A stretch of 47,616 bases of DNA from Desulfobacteraceae bacterium (GTDB lineage Bacteria > Desulfobacterota > DSM-4660 > Desulfatiglandales > Desulfatiglandaceae). The notes below the pieces were generated by a model. That model saw only the letters and a program-made list of their open reading frames with translations, was not told the origin of the DNA and ran no database searches. The DNA is taken from assembly GCA_030613055.1 (NCBI GenBank), contig JAUWMR010000032.1, positions 1 to 47,616 of the forward strand, in the 5' to 3' direction. The translations under genes and the position numbers were made by a program. Below, in pieces: positions 8,441 to 22,621 of this stretch (positions are counted from its first letter, which is position 1; the number at the start of each line of letters is the position of its first letter).

Positions 8441-10350
8441 TTATAACTCCTCTGCGCAAGCTCCACATTTTCAAACACTAATGGTTCCTTATGAAGTGTT
8501 GGAGCTTTTCCAGGTCCGTTGAATTCCCACGCGGCTACATAGCAGCAAGAATCGTCATTTCTCAGGGCCTCATGGTCTTCCGTCTGAAACGCCTCATTGA
8601 AATGGCAACCACAGGATTCCTCACGGCTCATGCCATCCTCTATAAGCAATTCGGCAAATTCAAGAAAATCAGCCACCCGGCCTGCCCTTTCCAGGGTCTG
8701 ATTAAATTCCCCGGGTGAGCCCGAAACCATAACGTTCTCCCAGAACTGTTCGCGAAGCCCAAGAATAAGTTCCTTTGCCTTTAGCATGCCCGATTCATTC
8801 CTGGACATGCCGCCATACTCCCATAGGATATGTCCCAGTTCCCTGTGAAAATCATCCACTGTTCTGCTTCCCTTGATGGAGAGCAATTTAGCAATACCCT
8901 CGTTCATCAGTTTTATGGAATCTTCGAACGAAGGGTGGGCCTCATCTACTTCGGGCAAAACAGTGCCTGCCAGATACCCGCCAATCGTGTACGGAATAAC
9001 AAAGTAACCATCTGACAGCCCTTGCATTAAGGCGCTTGCGCCTAATCGGTTAGAACCATGATCTGAAAAATTGGCCTCACCTAAGACAAACAACCCCGGG
9101 ATGGTGCTCATCAGGTTGTAATCGACCCACAGGCCTCCCATGGTATAATGTATAGCAGGATAGATCATCATCGGGGTTTTATATGGGTCTTCGCCTGTGA
9201 TCCTTTCATACATCTGAAAAAGATTGCCGTATTTTTTTCGGATGACATCAATCCCGTCTCTCTCAATGGCATCTTTAAAATCAAGATAGATAGCAAACCC
9301 GGTTGGCCCAATTCCTTTTCCCTGGTCACACACCTCCTTTGCGCTTCGAGAGGCCACATCCCGGGGGACCAGATTTCCAAAACTCGGGTACTTCCTTTCC
9401 AGTAAATAGTCCCTTTCTGATTCTGGAATATCATTGGGAGATCGTTTGTCCCCTGCCCGATCGGGCACCCACACGCGGCCATCATTCCTCAGGCTCTCGC
9501 TCATGAGGGTCAGTTTGGACTGATAGGTTCCATGAACAGGAATACACGTGGGGTGGATTTGAACAAAAGATGGGTGGGAAAAATATGCCCCTTTTTTGTG
9601 CGCCCGCCATATGGCGCTCACATTGGAGCTCATGGCCATAGTGGAAAGAAAATAGGCATTGCCATAACCACCTGTTGCAAGTATCACTGCATGAGCCGCA
9701 TGGCTTTCCATTTCACCGGTGATGAGATTTCGGACCACGATTCCCCGGGCAGACCCATCCACAAGGACAAGGTCCATCATCTCCCGCCGTGGATACACCT
9801 TCACTTTTCCAGCAGCCACCTGGCGCATGAGCGCACTGTAGGCACCTAAAAGGAGCTGCTGACCTGTCTGGCCCCTGGCATAAAAGGTCCGTTCAACCTG
9901 AGCGCCGCCAAAGGATCGGTTTGCAAGCAGGCCCCCATATTCCCGCGCAAAGGGGACTCCCTGGGCCACACACTGATCAATGATGTTATTGCTGATTTGC
10001 GCCAGGCGATATACGTTTGCCTCCCGCGCGCGGAAATCTCCTCCCTTGATAGTATCATAGAAAAGCCGCCAGATGCTGTCCCCATCGCCCGGATAATTCT
10101 TCGCCGCATTAATGCCCCCCTGGGCAGCGATACTGTGGGCGCGGCGCGGGCTGTCCTGGAGGCAGAAGGTTTTGACATTATAACCCAGTTCAGCTAATGT
10201 GGCTGAGGCCGAGGCACCCGCAAGACCTGTACCCACCACAATGATCTCGAACTTTCTCTTGTTTGCGGGATTTACAAGTTTCAGTTCAAAGCGGTGTCTA
10301 TCCCATTTTTCCGCAAGCGGGCCGCCTGGTATCCTGGCATCAAGCTGCAT
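8437..10350 (-). CDS. sdhA: Succinate dehydrogenase/fumarate reductase flavoprotein subunit
   Basis: The 637-residue flavoprotein shows the FAD dinucleotide fold [19 protein letters not shown] (near residues 37-55) and the covalent-FAD histidine in [14 protein letters not shown] (near 69-82). The active-site stretch HPTCIP lies near 262 and the C-terminal segment near [16 protein letters not shown]. It oxidises succinate to fumarate, or the reverse, in the cytoplasm at the membrane. The length fits the Bacillus/Wolinella type-B family, as does the single cytochrome subunit encoded 10 bases upstream. AAGGAG precedes its ATG. Confidence 0.96.
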   Translation of the reverse strand: MQLDARIPGGPLAEKWDRHRFELKLVNPANKRKFEIIVVGTGLAGASASATLAELGYNVKTFCLQDSPRRAHSIAAQGGINAAKNYPGDGDSIWRLFYDTIKGGDFRAREANVYRLAQISNNIIDQCVAQGVPFAREYGGLLANRSFGGAQVERTFYARGQTGQQLLLGAYSALMRQVAAGKVKVYPRREMMDLVLVDGSARGIVVRNLITGEMESHAAHAVILATGGYGNAYFLSTMAMSSNVSAIWRAHKKGAYFSHPSFVQIHPTCIPVHGTYQSKLTLMSESLRNDGRVWVPDRAGDKRSPNDIPESERDYLLERKYPSFGNLVPRDVASRSAKEVCDQGKGIGPTGFAIYLDFKDAIERDGIDVIRKKYGNLFQMYERITGEDPYKTPMMIYPAIHYTMGGLWVDYNLMSTIPGLFVLGEANFSDHGSNRLGASALMQGLSDGYFVIPYTIGGYLAGTVLPEVDEAHPSFEDSIKLMNEGIAKLLSIKGSRTVDDFHRELGHILWEYGGMSRNESGMLKAKELILGLREQFWENVMVSGSPGEFNQTLERAGRVADFLEFAELLIEDGMSREESCGCHFNEAFQTEDHEALRNDDSCCYVAAWEFNGPGKAPTLHKEPLVFENVELAQRSYK

Positions 10351-10360
10351 ACAAATCTCC

Positions 10361-11002
10361 TTATGCTATAAACGAAATAAAGATCGGAACAAAACCAAAG
10401 CCGATCCCAAACATAAGACTAACGGCAATACCGAGTTTCTGAATCAATGGCATGTATTTTGGATGATTAGCCCCAAGGGTTTGAAACAGGCTCCAGAAAC
10501 CATGACTGACATGAATGGCAACTACAATCATCGCGATAACATAAACGCCCACATATAAGGGGTTTGCAAATGCCGAGGATATAAGCTGATAAAGAGATTT
10601 ATTTGTGTGTTCGGCAAAATGAAAATTAAGAAGGTGCAGGATAAGAAAGGCTAAAATAATAAATCCGGTATAGGGCTGTGTTGCAGACCCTATGGTACGG
10701 CCCCCCGCGTTTTTCTTGACTCTATACCGGACCGGTCTTGCCATTAGATTTTCATAGAAAAGCAGTGTTCCTATAACAATATGTATAATGGCAAACGACA
10801 AAAGACCTAATTCCGCTAAAATAATGAGCGGGCCCAATGCATGGAGGTGCTCAACATATGAGGTAAACAGATCCTGTCCGCCATAAAGAGTGAGATTGCC
10901 GATAAGATGCACTGCCAAAAAACCAATAAAGCCAAGGCCGGTAATGGCCATTAAAAGCTTTTTCCCGATTGAACTCCCAAGGGTATTTATTAACCAGTTC
11001 AT
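10361..11002 (-). CDS. sdhC: Succinate dehydrogenase cytochrome b subunit, type B di-haem
   Basis: The 213-residue membrane protein has five hydrophobic helices and histidines placed for two haems b ([46 protein letters not shown]). This is the single-subunit cytochrome of type-B quinone reductases that use menaquinone. No separate sdhD is present. The start at 11002 has GGAGG 5 bases upstream and lies only 29 bases after the nifJ stop, so nifJ and sdhCAB may be one transcript. Confidence 0.94.
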   Translation of the reverse strand: MNWLINTLGSSIGKKLLMAITGLGFIGFLAVHLIGNLTLYGGQDLFTSYVEHLHALGPLIILAELGLLSFAIIHIVIGTLLFYENLMARPVRYRVKKNAGGRTIGSATQPYTGFIILAFLILHLLNFHFAEHTNKSLYQLISSAFANPLYVGVYVIAMIVVAIHVSHGFWSLFQTLGANHPKYMPLIQKLGIAVSLMFGIGFGFVPIFISFIA

Positions 11003-11031
11003 CTTTGCCTCCGCCGTTCAGATATTTCCCT

Positions 11032-15814
<4,783 letters not shown>

Positions 15815-15850
15815 TTAATCCCGCCCGCAAAATTAGCCCTATCGCATGCA

Positions 15851-17344
15851 TCACATGCTCTTGCACACCTGCTCTAATGCAGCGGCCATGGCCTCATCCT
15901 CCCTGCGGATATCCTCTAAGGTCTTGGGTTCCACCTCGGCGGGCCTTTCCTCTAATCCATACTTCCACTTCAGGAATTGCTCTCCTGTGGTGTGATAAAG
16001 GGCATAGATGAGCAGATCAAAATCATCTTTGGCCAGATCCCCTATCTCTTTTCTGTCTTGTTCCAGTTCCGGTTCCAGATAATCCGCCGCACGACCGGTA
16101 ACAGGGGTCTCACCCCGCTTGAATCCTTTAAGTATCTTCTTCTGAATCTCAGGGTCTACCGGCGTAGGGGTCTTACCATACAGGCCATACACCAGATCCT
16201 TCACCTCATTGGTCACCATCTTGTATCTACCAAAAAGGACATTTAACACGGCCTGAACCCCCACAATCTGACTCGTGGGCGTCACAAGCGGAGGGGTTCC
16301 CAGTTCATTTCGTGTCACCGCAACCTCCTTGTGAACCTCTGCCAGCCGGTCAAGGGCCTTGGCCTCTTTGAGTTGACTGACCAGATTGGAAATCATGCCG
16401 CCAGGCACCTGATGGGCCAGGACTCCAGTGTCAATCACAGACATCTTATTTTTGGCCAGATAATCCCTGTACTTTGGTGCAATGGTCTCTAAATAATCAC
16501 CCAATTCCAAAAGAAGGCTCAATTTAAATCCCGGATCCCTTACTGTCCCGTATAGCGTCGCCACAAAAGGCTCAACCGCGGGTTGGGAGGTCCTCAAGGC
16601 AAACGGGGCCAGACAGGTGTCCACTATATCTACACCCGCCTTGATGGCCTCAAGATACACCATGGATGCCATGCCGCTGGTATAGTGTGTGTGAAGGTGA
16701 ATGGGAATGGTAATCAGCTTCTTGAGTTCCGTGATAAGCCTGGCAATATCAAAAGGGGCCATGATGCCGGCCATGTCTTTGAGACACAGTGTGTCTGCCC
16801 CCATGTCCCGGATCTCTTTGGCCTTATCAAGGTAATATTCCAGGTTGAATACATCACCACCCATGTGCCTTTCTGTCAAAGAATAACAGATAGTCCCCTG
16901 AAAATGCTTGCCATTGGCCTTGATCCGTTCCACAACCGTCTGAAAATTGCGAAAATCATTTAAGGCATCAAACACGCGAAATACATCCATGCCCGCCTCA
17001 CAGGCCTTGTCCACGAATAGTCTGGCAACGTCGTCCGCGTAGTTCCTGTACCCCACTAAATTCTGTCCTCTCAACAGCATGGAAAACGGGGTCTTCTTAA
17101 TATATTTTTTGAGGGTCCTTATGCGATCAAACGGGTCTTCCCCCAAAAAACGGTGCATGGTATCAAAAGTGGCCCCTCCCCACACTTCCATGGCCCAGAA
17201 ACCCACACTGTCCATCTTCTCTGCAATGGGCAGCATATCTTCGGTCCTCATCCTTGTGGCCAGCGTTGATTGATGACCATCCCTAAAGGTGTTGTCCTGA
17301 ATCTTAATAGGATTTTTCGGGCCTTCTTCCAAAAAAATATCCAT
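15851..17344 (-). CDS. Pyruvate/oxaloacetate carboxyltransferase subunit (OadA/PycB family, no biotinyl domain)
   Basis: This is a 497-residue protein of the HMG-CoA-lyase-like carboxyltransferase family. It has the signature FRDGHQS near residue 22, the metal-site segment HLHTHYTSGMA near 205, and the conserved KDMAGIMAP. The sequence ends near residue 497 without the MKM biotin-attachment domain found at the C-terminus of full OadA or PycB, so a separate biotin carrier must serve it; none is in the window. It would move CO2 between carboxybiotin and pyruvate/oxaloacetate. The ATG at 17344 has GGAGG 6 bases upstream; a TTG at 17350 is in frame but sits inside that spacing. Confidence 0.88.
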   Translation of the reverse strand: MDIFLEEGPKNPIKIQDNTFRDGHQSTLATRMRTEDMLPIAEKMDSVGFWAMEVWGGATFDTMHRFLGEDPFDRIRTLKKYIKKTPFSMLLRGQNLVGYRNYADDVARLFVDKACEAGMDVFRVFDALNDFRNFQTVVERIKANGKHFQGTICYSLTERHMGGDVFNLEYYLDKAKEIRDMGADTLCLKDMAGIMAPFDIARLITELKKLITIPIHLHTHYTSGMASMVYLEAIKAGVDIVDTCLAPFALRTSQPAVEPFVATLYGTVRDPGFKLSLLLELGDYLETIAPKYRDYLAKNKMSVIDTGVLAHQVPGGMISNLVSQLKEAKALDRLAEVHKEVAVTRNELGTPPLVTPTSQIVGVQAVLNVLFGRYKMVTNEVKDLVYGLYGKTPTPVDPEIQKKILKGFKRGETPVTGRAADYLEPELEQDRKEIGDLAKDDFDLLIYALYHTTGEQFLKWKYGLEERPAEVEPKTLEDIRREDEAMAAALEQVCKSM

Positions 17345-17431
17345 GATCAACCTCCATTAATATGAATAAATACACAATAGTTAATAGCACCTGCTCACCA
17401 AATCGGGCAATTCCCTTGTGAAGCCACCAAA

Positions 17432-17480
17432 CGCCTTCGCGGGAACAAGTTTCGTCATTCCCGCGAAGGCGGGAATCCAG
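17432..17480. repeat. Short dispersed palindromic repeat
   Basis: CGCCTTCGCGGGAA (17432-17445) and TTCCCGCGAAGGCG (17458-17471) are perfect inverted copies with a 12-base loop containing TTTCGTCA, followed by GGAATCCAG. The core matches the inside of the elements at 6789-6921 and 34582-34651. Confidence 0.8.
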
Positions 17481-17723
17481 GTACCAATACATCAACTTAT
17501 TGAGCTTTTATTACTCTGCTTAATCTTCGCAAATCATTATTAAACCTCTATACGAATTCCTATAAAATTCATGGCTCAATCTGGGTAAAATATAACTATA
17601 GTTAATAGGCAGTAAGTTTGCAAGACACTTTCTGGATTGGCAAAACGTAGGCATGGTATGCGTATACAGGCAGGTAAGTATCAAAACAACCTGTCTCAAA
17701 TGAATAATCCTTGGTGGCTTTAT

Positions 17724-17750
17724 TAAAAAAGGGGGGGCAGTACCCCCCCC
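17724..17750 (-). terminator. Rho-independent terminator of the liv operon
   Basis: On the minus strand seven G, a TACTG loop, seven C and then a run of six T follow the livF stop after about 12 bases. The stem is pure G:C and very strong. Confidence 0.92.
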
Positions 17751-17761
17751 TGTTGAGGAAG

Positions 17762-18469
17762 CTATATTCCCAGATAGGCCTCTCGTATATCGGCGGATCC
17801 CCTTATGTCTTCCGGATTTCCCTCCACCTTGATCCTTCCTTCATGCAATATATAAACATAGCTTGCAGCATTGAGGGATGCCACAACATTTTGCTCTACT
17901 AAGAGTATTGTTAAGCCAAATTCAGCTTCTAATTTTTGAATGGTTTCAAAGACCTCTGCAACCAGTTTGGGTGCCAATCCCTGGCTTGGTTCATCTAACA
18001 TTATCATTTTTGGTTTTGTCATAATGGCCCGGGCTATGGTCAGCATCTGCTGCTCCCCTCCACTAAGTGTGCCTGCTTTTTGCCTGTCTCTTTCCTTTAG
18101 AACAGGGAATAAGGAATATACAAGCTCAAGGGAATCGTCAATATTCTTAAGGGCCTCCTTGCGATAGGCCCCCATAACCAGGTTTTCATGGACACTCATG
18201 TCAACAAACAAATGTTTTCCTTCCGGAACCAGTGAAATACCTAAATCCACTTTTTTGTGCGTCGGCAAATGGGTGACTTCTCTATCTTCGTAGGTTATTT
18301 TCCCACCCCAGGGCTCTATTGAACCCAGGATAGTCATGAGCAGGGTCGTCTTCCCAGCCCCGTTGGGACCGAGCAAGGAGGTTATTGAACCCTTTTTGAC
18401 CTCCAGGGATGGCCCCCACAATACCTGCATTGATCCGTATCCGGATTCAATGTTTTCAACCTTTAGCAT
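17762..18469 (-). CDS. livF: Branched-chain amino-acid ABC transporter ATPase LivF
   Basis: The 235-residue ATPase has Walker A GPNGAGKTT (near residue 35), signature LSGGEQQML, Walker B MIMLDEPSQGLAP and the switch histidine region LVEQNV. The short form ending VRGSADIREAYLGI-like is typical of LivF. The ATG at 18469 begins the conserved MLKVENIESGYG; AGGAG lies 6 bases upstream and the start overlaps the end of livG by 14 bases. It powers import with LivG. Confidence 0.93.
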   Translation of the reverse strand: MLKVENIESGYGSMQVLWGPSLEVKKGSITSLLGPNGAGKTTLLMTILGSIEPWGGKITYEDREVTHLPTHKKVDLGISLVPEGKHLFVDMSVHENLVMGAYRKEALKNIDDSLELVYSLFPVLKERDRQKAGTLSGGEQQMLTIARAIMTKPKMIMLDEPSQGLAPKLVAEVFETIQKLEAEFGLTILLVEQNVVASLNAASYVYILHEGRIKVEGNPEDIRGSADIREAYLGI

Positions 18470-19211
18470 TTCCTTCTCCTGCCGCGTGTCCGAAGTATAC
18501 ATCCACGACCCTTTGATCTTCTAAGGCTTCTTTCGTAGGGGCATCAACCAACTTCTTGCCCTGATGTATCACCATTACCCTCTCAGCAAATCCCACCACC
18601 GCACGCATGATATGCTCCACCATAGCCACGATAGATATGCCCTCCTCCTCTTTTATCTTCTTTAAAAACGCAACCGTTTTATCAATATCTTTGGGGTGCA
18701 TTCCAGCCATAGCTTCATCCATTAAGAGGAGTTTTGGATGCATTGCAAGGGCACGGGCAATCTCCATCATCTTTTTTTCAACAGGGGTCAGGGTCAGGGC
18801 TTCCTTGCTTTCATGCTCTTCCAGGCCAACAAGCTGAATATACCTGTCGGCAATTTCCAGGCAGTCATCCACACTGACTTTGCCGGCAAGCGTGCCAAAC
18901 ATGGCTCCGGTTGCTACATTCTCCCTCACGCTTGCCGAACCAAACGGCCTTGGAATCTGAAAAGTCCGCCCGAGCCCCAGGGGAGCCCTTTTGTAGGACG
19001 GCATACGTGTGATATCCTTTCCCTCATAGATGACCCTTCCTTCCTCCGGGAAGAAGACTCCGCTTATTACATTGAAGAGGGTCGTTTTTCCACTGCCATT
19101 GGGCCCCACTATGCCGATTGCCTCACCTTCCTGGATCTCCAGGCTCAGATTATTCACGGCTATTAGACCACCAAATCGTTTTGTTACATTCTCAAGCCTT
19201 AGTAGTGCCAT
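18456..19211 (-). CDS. livG: Branched-chain amino-acid ABC transporter ATPase LivG
   Basis: The 251-residue ATPase has Walker A GPNGSGKTTLFNVISG, the LivG-type GRTFQIPRPF segment, Walker B LLLMDEAMAGM (with Ala-Met-Ala in place of the usual Pro-Thr-Ser) and an EH-type switch MVEHIMRAV. The usual LSGG signature is altered to LTPVEKKMMEIARAL. This is a notable departure, since this loop contacts ATP across the dimer; the partner LivF keeps LSGGEQQ. Its ATG has GGTGGAG close upstream. Confidence 0.92.
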   Translation of the reverse strand: MALLRLENVTKRFGGLIAVNNLSLEIQEGEAIGIVGPNGSGKTTLFNVISGVFFPEEGRVIYEGKDITRMPSYKRAPLGLGRTFQIPRPFGSASVRENVATGAMFGTLAGKVSVDDCLEIADRYIQLVGLEEHESKEALTLTPVEKKMMEIARALAMHPKLLLMDEAMAGMHPKDIDKTVAFLKKIKEEEGISIVAMVEHIMRAVVGFAERVMVIHQGKKLVDAPTKEALEDQRVVDVYFGHAAGEGNAKG

Positions 19212-19221
19212 AGGACTCCAC

Positions 19222-20223
19222 CTATACGATATATTTTTCCAGGGCTGTTCTTTTCACTCTTTGCTTCAGCACCCCTATAACCCCCTCTGGAAATGCCACT
19301 ATGATGATAATGATAATTGGCGCAAAGATAAGGAGCTGAAATCCTGGCATAATAATGGCAAGCCAATACTTGGACAGCCCGTAGATAAGCCCTCCGACCA
19401 CCGGCCCAAGCAGGGTGCCTGCACCACCAAGCAGGACCACTACTATGCACTCAATTGTGTAATGTATTACAAATACATCGCCTGGGTATACATGGCCAAG
19501 CTTTAATCCCCAAGCCATAGCCCCAACAGCAGCCCCAAGCAAGCCACTGGTTAAAAAGGCAAGTGTCTTGTACTTTGTTGTATTTACCCCCATGACCTTG
19601 GCTGCATCCTCATCTTCTCTTACTGCAGTGAGGGCATAGCCAATCTTACTCCTCATATAATGCATATTCAAAAAAGCAGCTAAGGCAGCAATAACAAAGA
19701 CTGAAAAATCGGCCCAGAATGTGGTTAGTTGGTTAACTGTTTCTCTTCCCAAGGACTGCGTTAGCGCCCCGAAGAATATTAGACCTTCAGAGCCACCCCA
19801 GATTTTTGCCCCCTCAATAAAATATCTTAGCCCCTCATTTATGCCTATACAGGCGATGGCAAAATAGGCCCCCCTGAGTCTTAAAGCGATAGCCGCTTCA
19901 AGAAGTGCTGCCAATGCTGCAAGGAACATGGCAAGAATGAGCCCTATAACTATAATGCCCATGCCAAGCCATTCAAACTGAGAGAAGTACGTTATCCCCA
20001 ATGACATTCCATATGTGCCTAAGGCTATGAAGGTAACATAGCCAAAATCCACATAGCCGGTCATACCCATAAATATATTCCAGGACTGTCCCAGGGCACA
20101 ATAAAAGGCAAGCAATGCTACCATCTGCCACATACCCGGCATAAAGAAGCCGATTAAAAACATGATAAGGTATACGGCTAACACAGGAATTAGAGGATAA
20201 TATTTAACTATATTTTTTTTCAC
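19222..20223 (-). CDS. livM: Branched-chain amino-acid ABC transporter permease LivM
   Basis: The 333-residue membrane protein has about ten hydrophobic segments and the permease loop RLRGAYFAIACIGINEG, where the coupling helix contacts the ATPases. The C-terminal LLGGAGTLLGPVVGG motif is typical of LivM. It starts with GTG at 20223, immediately after the TAA of livH with no gap. Confidence 0.93.
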   Translation of the reverse strand: MKKNIVKYYPLIPVLAVYLIMFLIGFFMPGMWQMVALLAFYCALGQSWNIFMGMTGYVDFGYVTFIALGTYGMSLGITYFSQFEWLGMGIIVIGLILAMFLAALAALLEAAIALRLRGAYFAIACIGINEGLRYFIEGAKIWGGSEGLIFFGALTQSLGRETVNQLTTFWADFSVFVIAALAAFLNMHYMRSKIGYALTAVREDEDAAKVMGVNTTKYKTLAFLTSGLLGAAVGAMAWGLKLGHVYPGDVFVIHYTIECIVVVLLGGAGTLLGPVVGGLIYGLSKYWLAIIMPGFQLLIFAPIIIIIIVAFPEGVIGVLKQRVKRTALEKYIV

Positions 20224-21111
20224 TTATTTCTTCCCCAAAAGGCCTGTAGGTTTTACAAGAAGTAGAAAAAATAGCATCCAGAAGGCCAAAGATACTGTCA
20301 AAGAAAAAGGGGCTACTCCTGGTATCAGGGCAAACAAGGTGTAAGCGCCGTTTTCTACAAGGCCAAATATCAACCCTGCAAAAAAAGCACCATAAGGGGA
20401 CGTAAGACCACCCAGAACGGCTATGACAAAGGCCTTCAAAGTGTAGGCTCCTCCCATGTAAGGGTTAATACCCACCGGTATAAACATGGTAAGCAAGACC
20501 CCGCTCATCACGGTTATGCCGATCCCGATGGCAAAGCTCAGGGCATAGATCCAATCTACATTAACCCCACATACCCTCGCTCCTTCGCTATCCTCAATAA
20601 CGGATCTAACTGCAGTTCCCGACCTTGTTTTGCTAAACCAAAAGTACAGGAACAAGGCAATAGCTATGCTGCCGATAAATGCATAGAGTTTGCTCATAGG
20701 TATAGTGGTAAAAGGCAAGATTATTTTTCCTACATCCCAATAATAGCCTCTGAAATCAGCGCCAAATATAAGCTTAGCAAGCTCCTCTAAAAGAATGCCC
20801 ACAGCAAAAGTGGCAAGAAGAGAGGCTAACTCCGGGGCCTTGATTAATTTCCGCATCACGGTGTAAAAAAACAAAAACCCTAATGCCATTCCTATAATCA
20901 GAGCTACTGGAATAGCTATCACTGGAGAGAGGCCCAGGGCCGTAAACAAAATCAGCGTTACAAATGCTCCAACCATGATGAATTGACCATGTCCGACATT
21001 AACCACATTGATAACACCGAATATCAGGCTCAACCCCATAGTGGCCACGCCATAGACACCTCCGAGGAGTAGTCCATGGGTCAAATTTCCCGCCAAGAGT
21101 TCAAAAATCAT
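20224..21111 (-). CDS. livH: Branched-chain amino-acid ABC transporter permease LivH
   Basis: The 295-residue membrane protein shows the LivH pattern: an N-terminal GGVYGVATMGLSLIFGVINVVNVGHGQFIM and a C-terminal VLGGLTSPYGAFFAGLIFG. It forms the channel with LivM. It lies 76 bases downstream of livK, separated by a strong hairpin. Confidence 0.94.
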   Translation of the reverse strand: MIFELLAGNLTHGLLLGGVYGVATMGLSLIFGVINVVNVGHGQFIMVGAFVTLILFTALGLSPVIAIPVALIIGMALGFLFFYTVMRKLIKAPELASLLATFAVGILLEELAKLIFGADFRGYYWDVGKIILPFTTIPMSKLYAFIGSIAIALFLYFWFSKTRSGTAVRSVIEDSEGARVCGVNVDWIYALSFAIGIGITVMSGVLLTMFIPVGINPYMGGAYTLKAFVIAVLGGLTSPYGAFFAGLIFGLVENGAYTLFALIPGVAPFSLTVSLAFWMLFFLLLVKPTGLLGKK

Positions 21112-21131
21112 GCTTCCCTCGTTTACCCAAA

Positions 21132-21174
21132 ATCTCCTCCCTTAATAATAGACCTTTCATTTTAGGGAGGAGAT
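21132..21174 (-). terminator. Intercistronic hairpin between livK and livH
   Basis: ATCTCCTCCCT (21132-21142) and AGGGAGGAGAT (21164-21174) are perfect 11-bp inverted copies with a 21-base loop. Only TTTT then GGG follows on the minus strand, so it is probably a leaky terminator or RNA-stabilising stem. It would let the binding protein be made in excess of the permeases. Confidence 0.7.
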
Positions 21175-21187
21175 CTTTTATGTTTAA

Positions 21188-22435
21188 CTAAAACTTGGGC
21201 TTTGGATAGATGAGCTTGCCCGTTGCTGCCTCCAGAGGCCAGACAATAACCCTTTTGCCTTTTTGCCACTGCATGTCTACCATGGAGTGACCTATCTGCA
21301 TCCCTGTTTTGTCATCAACATCCCATCCTCCATAAAAAGACATGAACTTTAGCTTCCCAAGACTAGCCCTAACCTTATCCTGATCAATAGAATTCATATT
21401 CTCTACAGCTTTTACATAGGCCAAGACCTGGGCTCCGGCTTCAGCAGCATGATAATCCGGCGTGATATCTTTGCCCAGGGCTTTTTTGAAAAGCTTTACA
21501 AATTCATCTTGGCCAGGGCCAATCCAATCCAGGCCTACTTTCATGGCTCCCTCAGGGGAAAATGTTACACCATATTCCCAGTGAGATGGGCCCAATACAC
21601 CTTCTGCTATATTACCGCCCAAGGCTTTATAATAGGCAGGCAGGGTTGCAGATGCCACCAGTGATAACCCCTTGACGTTTATATCGAGGTCTGACATCTG
21701 CCGGGCAAAGAGCTGACCATCCTCGTAATGGCCACCGCCAAGCACTATATCTGGCTTCTTTGCTTTCATATCTGACAGCAAAGGAGTTAGGTCAGTCACA
21801 CCTTTAGGATATGTCCTCATAAAAACAATCTTTTTTCCAAGTTTCTTGGCGTGCTTTTCCGCACCACCCATGGTCATCCGTGCGAATTCTGAGTCCTCAT
21901 AAGCCAGAGCGATCTTTTTGGCTTTAGGATCAAAATGGTCAAACATGTTAAGGGTTCCCACGTGATACTTGCTCCCAGGGCCAATGGTTTGCACGATATA
22001 CTGAAATCCCTGCTGGAAAATCCGGTCGCTGGCACCCCCGTGATCCATATAGACCATATTGTATCTTTCAGCTACAGGGGCTCCGGAAAGTGTGAGCCCA
22101 GAGCTATATGCGGAGAAAACAACATTCACCTTATCAACCGTGATCAGTCGCTCAATAAGGCTTGTCACGCCCTCTTTTTTAGACTCACAATCATAGTACT
22201 TATACTTAAGAGGAATTCTTTTCCCGGCTACCAAAACACCACCATAGACATTATTTACCCAGTCGATACATGCCTTTACTCCCCCTATAGCCTGTTCACC
22301 TGCCTTTGCGTACTTTCCCGAAAGGCACGCCGGGTGGCCAATTACCACCTTGTCAATCGCCAGGGCATTTGTAGCCAAAAGAAACCCAAAGACAGCGGCA
22401 AAGCCAATAACCAATAATACAATTCTTTTTTTCAT
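21188..22435 (-). CDS. livK: Branched-chain amino-acid-type ABC transporter substrate-binding protein
   Basis: The 415-residue exported protein has a signal peptide at residues 1-27 (MKKRIVLLVIGFAAVFGFLLATNALA) and then IDKVVIGHPACLSGKYAKAGEQAIGGVKACIDWVN, the start of a type-1 periplasmic binding fold (Peripla_BP_6). The ATG at 22435 has GGAGG 5 bases upstream and opens the signal peptide; earlier in-frame codons do not give a signal. Length exceeds the usual 370-390 residues. The ligand may be an amino acid or an amide/urea compound and cannot be fixed from sequence. Confidence 0.92.
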   Translation of the reverse strand: MKKRIVLLVIGFAAVFGFLLATNALAIDKVVIGHPACLSGKYAKAGEQAIGGVKACIDWVNNVYGGVLVAGKRIPLKYKYYDCESKKEGVTSLIERLITVDKVNVVFSAYSSGLTLSGAPVAERYNMVYMDHGGASDRIFQQGFQYIVQTIGPGSKYHVGTLNMFDHFDPKAKKIALAYEDSEFARMTMGGAEKHAKKLGKKIVFMRTYPKGVTDLTPLLSDMKAKKPDIVLGGGHYEDGQLFARQMSDLDINVKGLSLVASATLPAYYKALGGNIAEGVLGPSHWEYGVTFSPEGAMKVGLDWIGPGQDEFVKLFKKALGKDITPDYHAAEAGAQVLAYVKAVENMNSIDQDKVRASLGKLKFMSFYGGWDVDDKTGMQIGHSMVDMQWQKGKRVIVWPLEAATGKLIYPKPKF

Positions 22436-22536
22436 GATACCCTCCTTTGATAAAAAGATTTGGAATGATTGTGAAATACGGTGATTTTCCGGGAGTATTG
22501 ATCCCCCGAGTAGTACATCAAATTCTATACAACTAT

Positions 22537-22583
22537 ACAAGAGAAAATCAGGCTGTAAATCGGAGATTTTCTGATTTTCTTGT
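22537..22583. repeat. Inverted repeat between regulator gene and livK
   Basis: ACAAGAGAAAATCAG (22537-22551) and CTGATTTTCTTGT (22571-22583) pair with a 2-base bulge around a 19-base loop. It lies after the regulator stop and about 100 bases before livK. It could be the regulator terminator or a site controlling livK. There is no clear T run. Confidence 0.45.
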
Positions 22584-22621
22584 AGGTAATTTTCCTATAG
22601 GCAAGATATACCCTGGCCGAA

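Larger units (their letters stand above)
17345..17761. other. Spacer with a repeat and a terminator, no gene
   Basis: The spacer lies between the carboxyltransferase gene and the liv operon. It holds a dispersed repeat (17432-17480), an AT-rich stretch upstream of the carboxyltransferase gene where its promoter must lie, and the liv terminator (17724-17750). Confidence 0.6.

Noticed and set aside
22537-22583. Riboswitch before livK
   Set aside because: Only one imperfect hairpin is present and it is far from the ribosome site; no conserved aptamer pattern was recognised.
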